NCBI RefSeq assembly: GCF_029893345.1
Contig: NZ_JARXVE010000002.1
Location: forward strand, 744,001-808,000
Length of the DNA stretch: 64,000 nucleotides
Reading direction: 5' to 3'
From: Mycolicibacterium frederiksbergense
GTDB taxonomy: Bacteria > Actinomycetota > Actinomycetes > Mycobacteriales > Mycobacteriaceae
The translations under genes and the position numbers were made by a program. A model generated the notes under the pieces. It was not told the DNA's origin, did no database searches, and saw only the letters and a list, made by a program, of their open reading frames with translations. Below are positions 63,973 through 64,000 of this stretch, one piece after another (positions within the stretch are counted from its first letter, which is position 1; the number at the start of each line of letters is the position of its first letter).

Positions 63973-64000
63973 CCGTCCGGGGGCGCTGCTATTCCGGGAT

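Overview
The window is high-GC actinobacterial DNA and is almost certainly a rapidly growing Mycobacterium (Mycolicibacterium type). From memory, most of it follows, in inverted order, the Mycobacterium tuberculosis segment from hisG/hisE through mpa, dop-pup-prcBA, pafABC, tatAC, helY, pepE, cobLMK, cobIJ-cobH-cobG and cobN to ppm1 and rbpA. Departures that point to an environmental species are an ectABCD operon between mpa and dop, separate lnt and ppm1 genes (fused in M. tuberculosis), and a hydrolase-cyclase plus a kinase-like gene where M. tuberculosis has sigC and blaC between the cob blocks. No rRNA, tRNA, CRISPR array, intact insertion sequence or prophage was seen.

Layout. 1-5.4 kb: the end of a sugar transporter, hisE-hisG, a membrane protein, a flavin disulfide reductase, and a reverse ArsR-SRPBCC-flavodoxin operon. 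5.6-10.4 kb: two small secreted proteins, a thioesterase-like and a RecB/Cas4-like nuclease pair, trmI, and a DUF503 / two Mtb12-type cluster. 10.5-12.9 kb: mpa and an adenosine-specific kinase. 12.9-18.6 kb: a variable accessory stretch holding a methyltransferase remnant, a P-loop kinase, a mycothiol-dependent-type enzyme, a 0.7-kb spacer with an AT-rich part, and ectABCD. 18.6-24.5 kb: a membrane protein and an amidohydrolase facing away from dop-pup-prcB-prcA. 24.5-28.2 kb: a DUF732 protein, an unrecognised 8-TM protein with a lipase-like motif, and a baeRF-type protein. 28.3-36.5 kb: pafA-pafB-pafC-tatA-tatC-helY and a DUF4333 protein. 36.5-40.8 kb: a 5'-3' exonuclease with a hotdog protein, pepE, an F420-linked reductase and an SDR. 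40.8-49.6 kb: cobL-cobM-cobK, hydrolase-cyclase, phosphotransferase, then cobG-cobH-cobIJ in reverse. 49.7-53.9 kb: a DUF4129-MoxR-DUF58 operon. 54-57.9 kb: a mini-protein, a perfect hairpin and cobN. 57.9-64 kb: an F420/PPOX protein, fxsA, an amidohydrolase, lnt, ppm1, a bidirectional terminator, rbpA and a zinc-finger protein.

How the genes work together. The centre encodes a complete Pup-proteasome system. Dop deamidates Pup-GGQ, PafA ligates it to lysines, and Mpa (C-terminal GQYL) unfolds the conjugates into the PrcBA chamber. PafB and PafC form the WYL-type DNA-damage activator. The second theme is aerobic cobalamin synthesis: cobG, cobIJ, cobM, cobK, cobL, cobH and cobN are all present, and cobF is not seen. 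The third is envelope and export: TatA/TatC, Lnt and Ppm1. The ectABCD genes would make ectoine and hydroxyectoine for osmotic protection.

No wholly new system is evident. The best leads are the membrane-hydrolase and baeRF pair between prcA and pafA, the mini-protein plus perfect hairpin ahead of cobN, and the accessory stretch between mpa and ectA.
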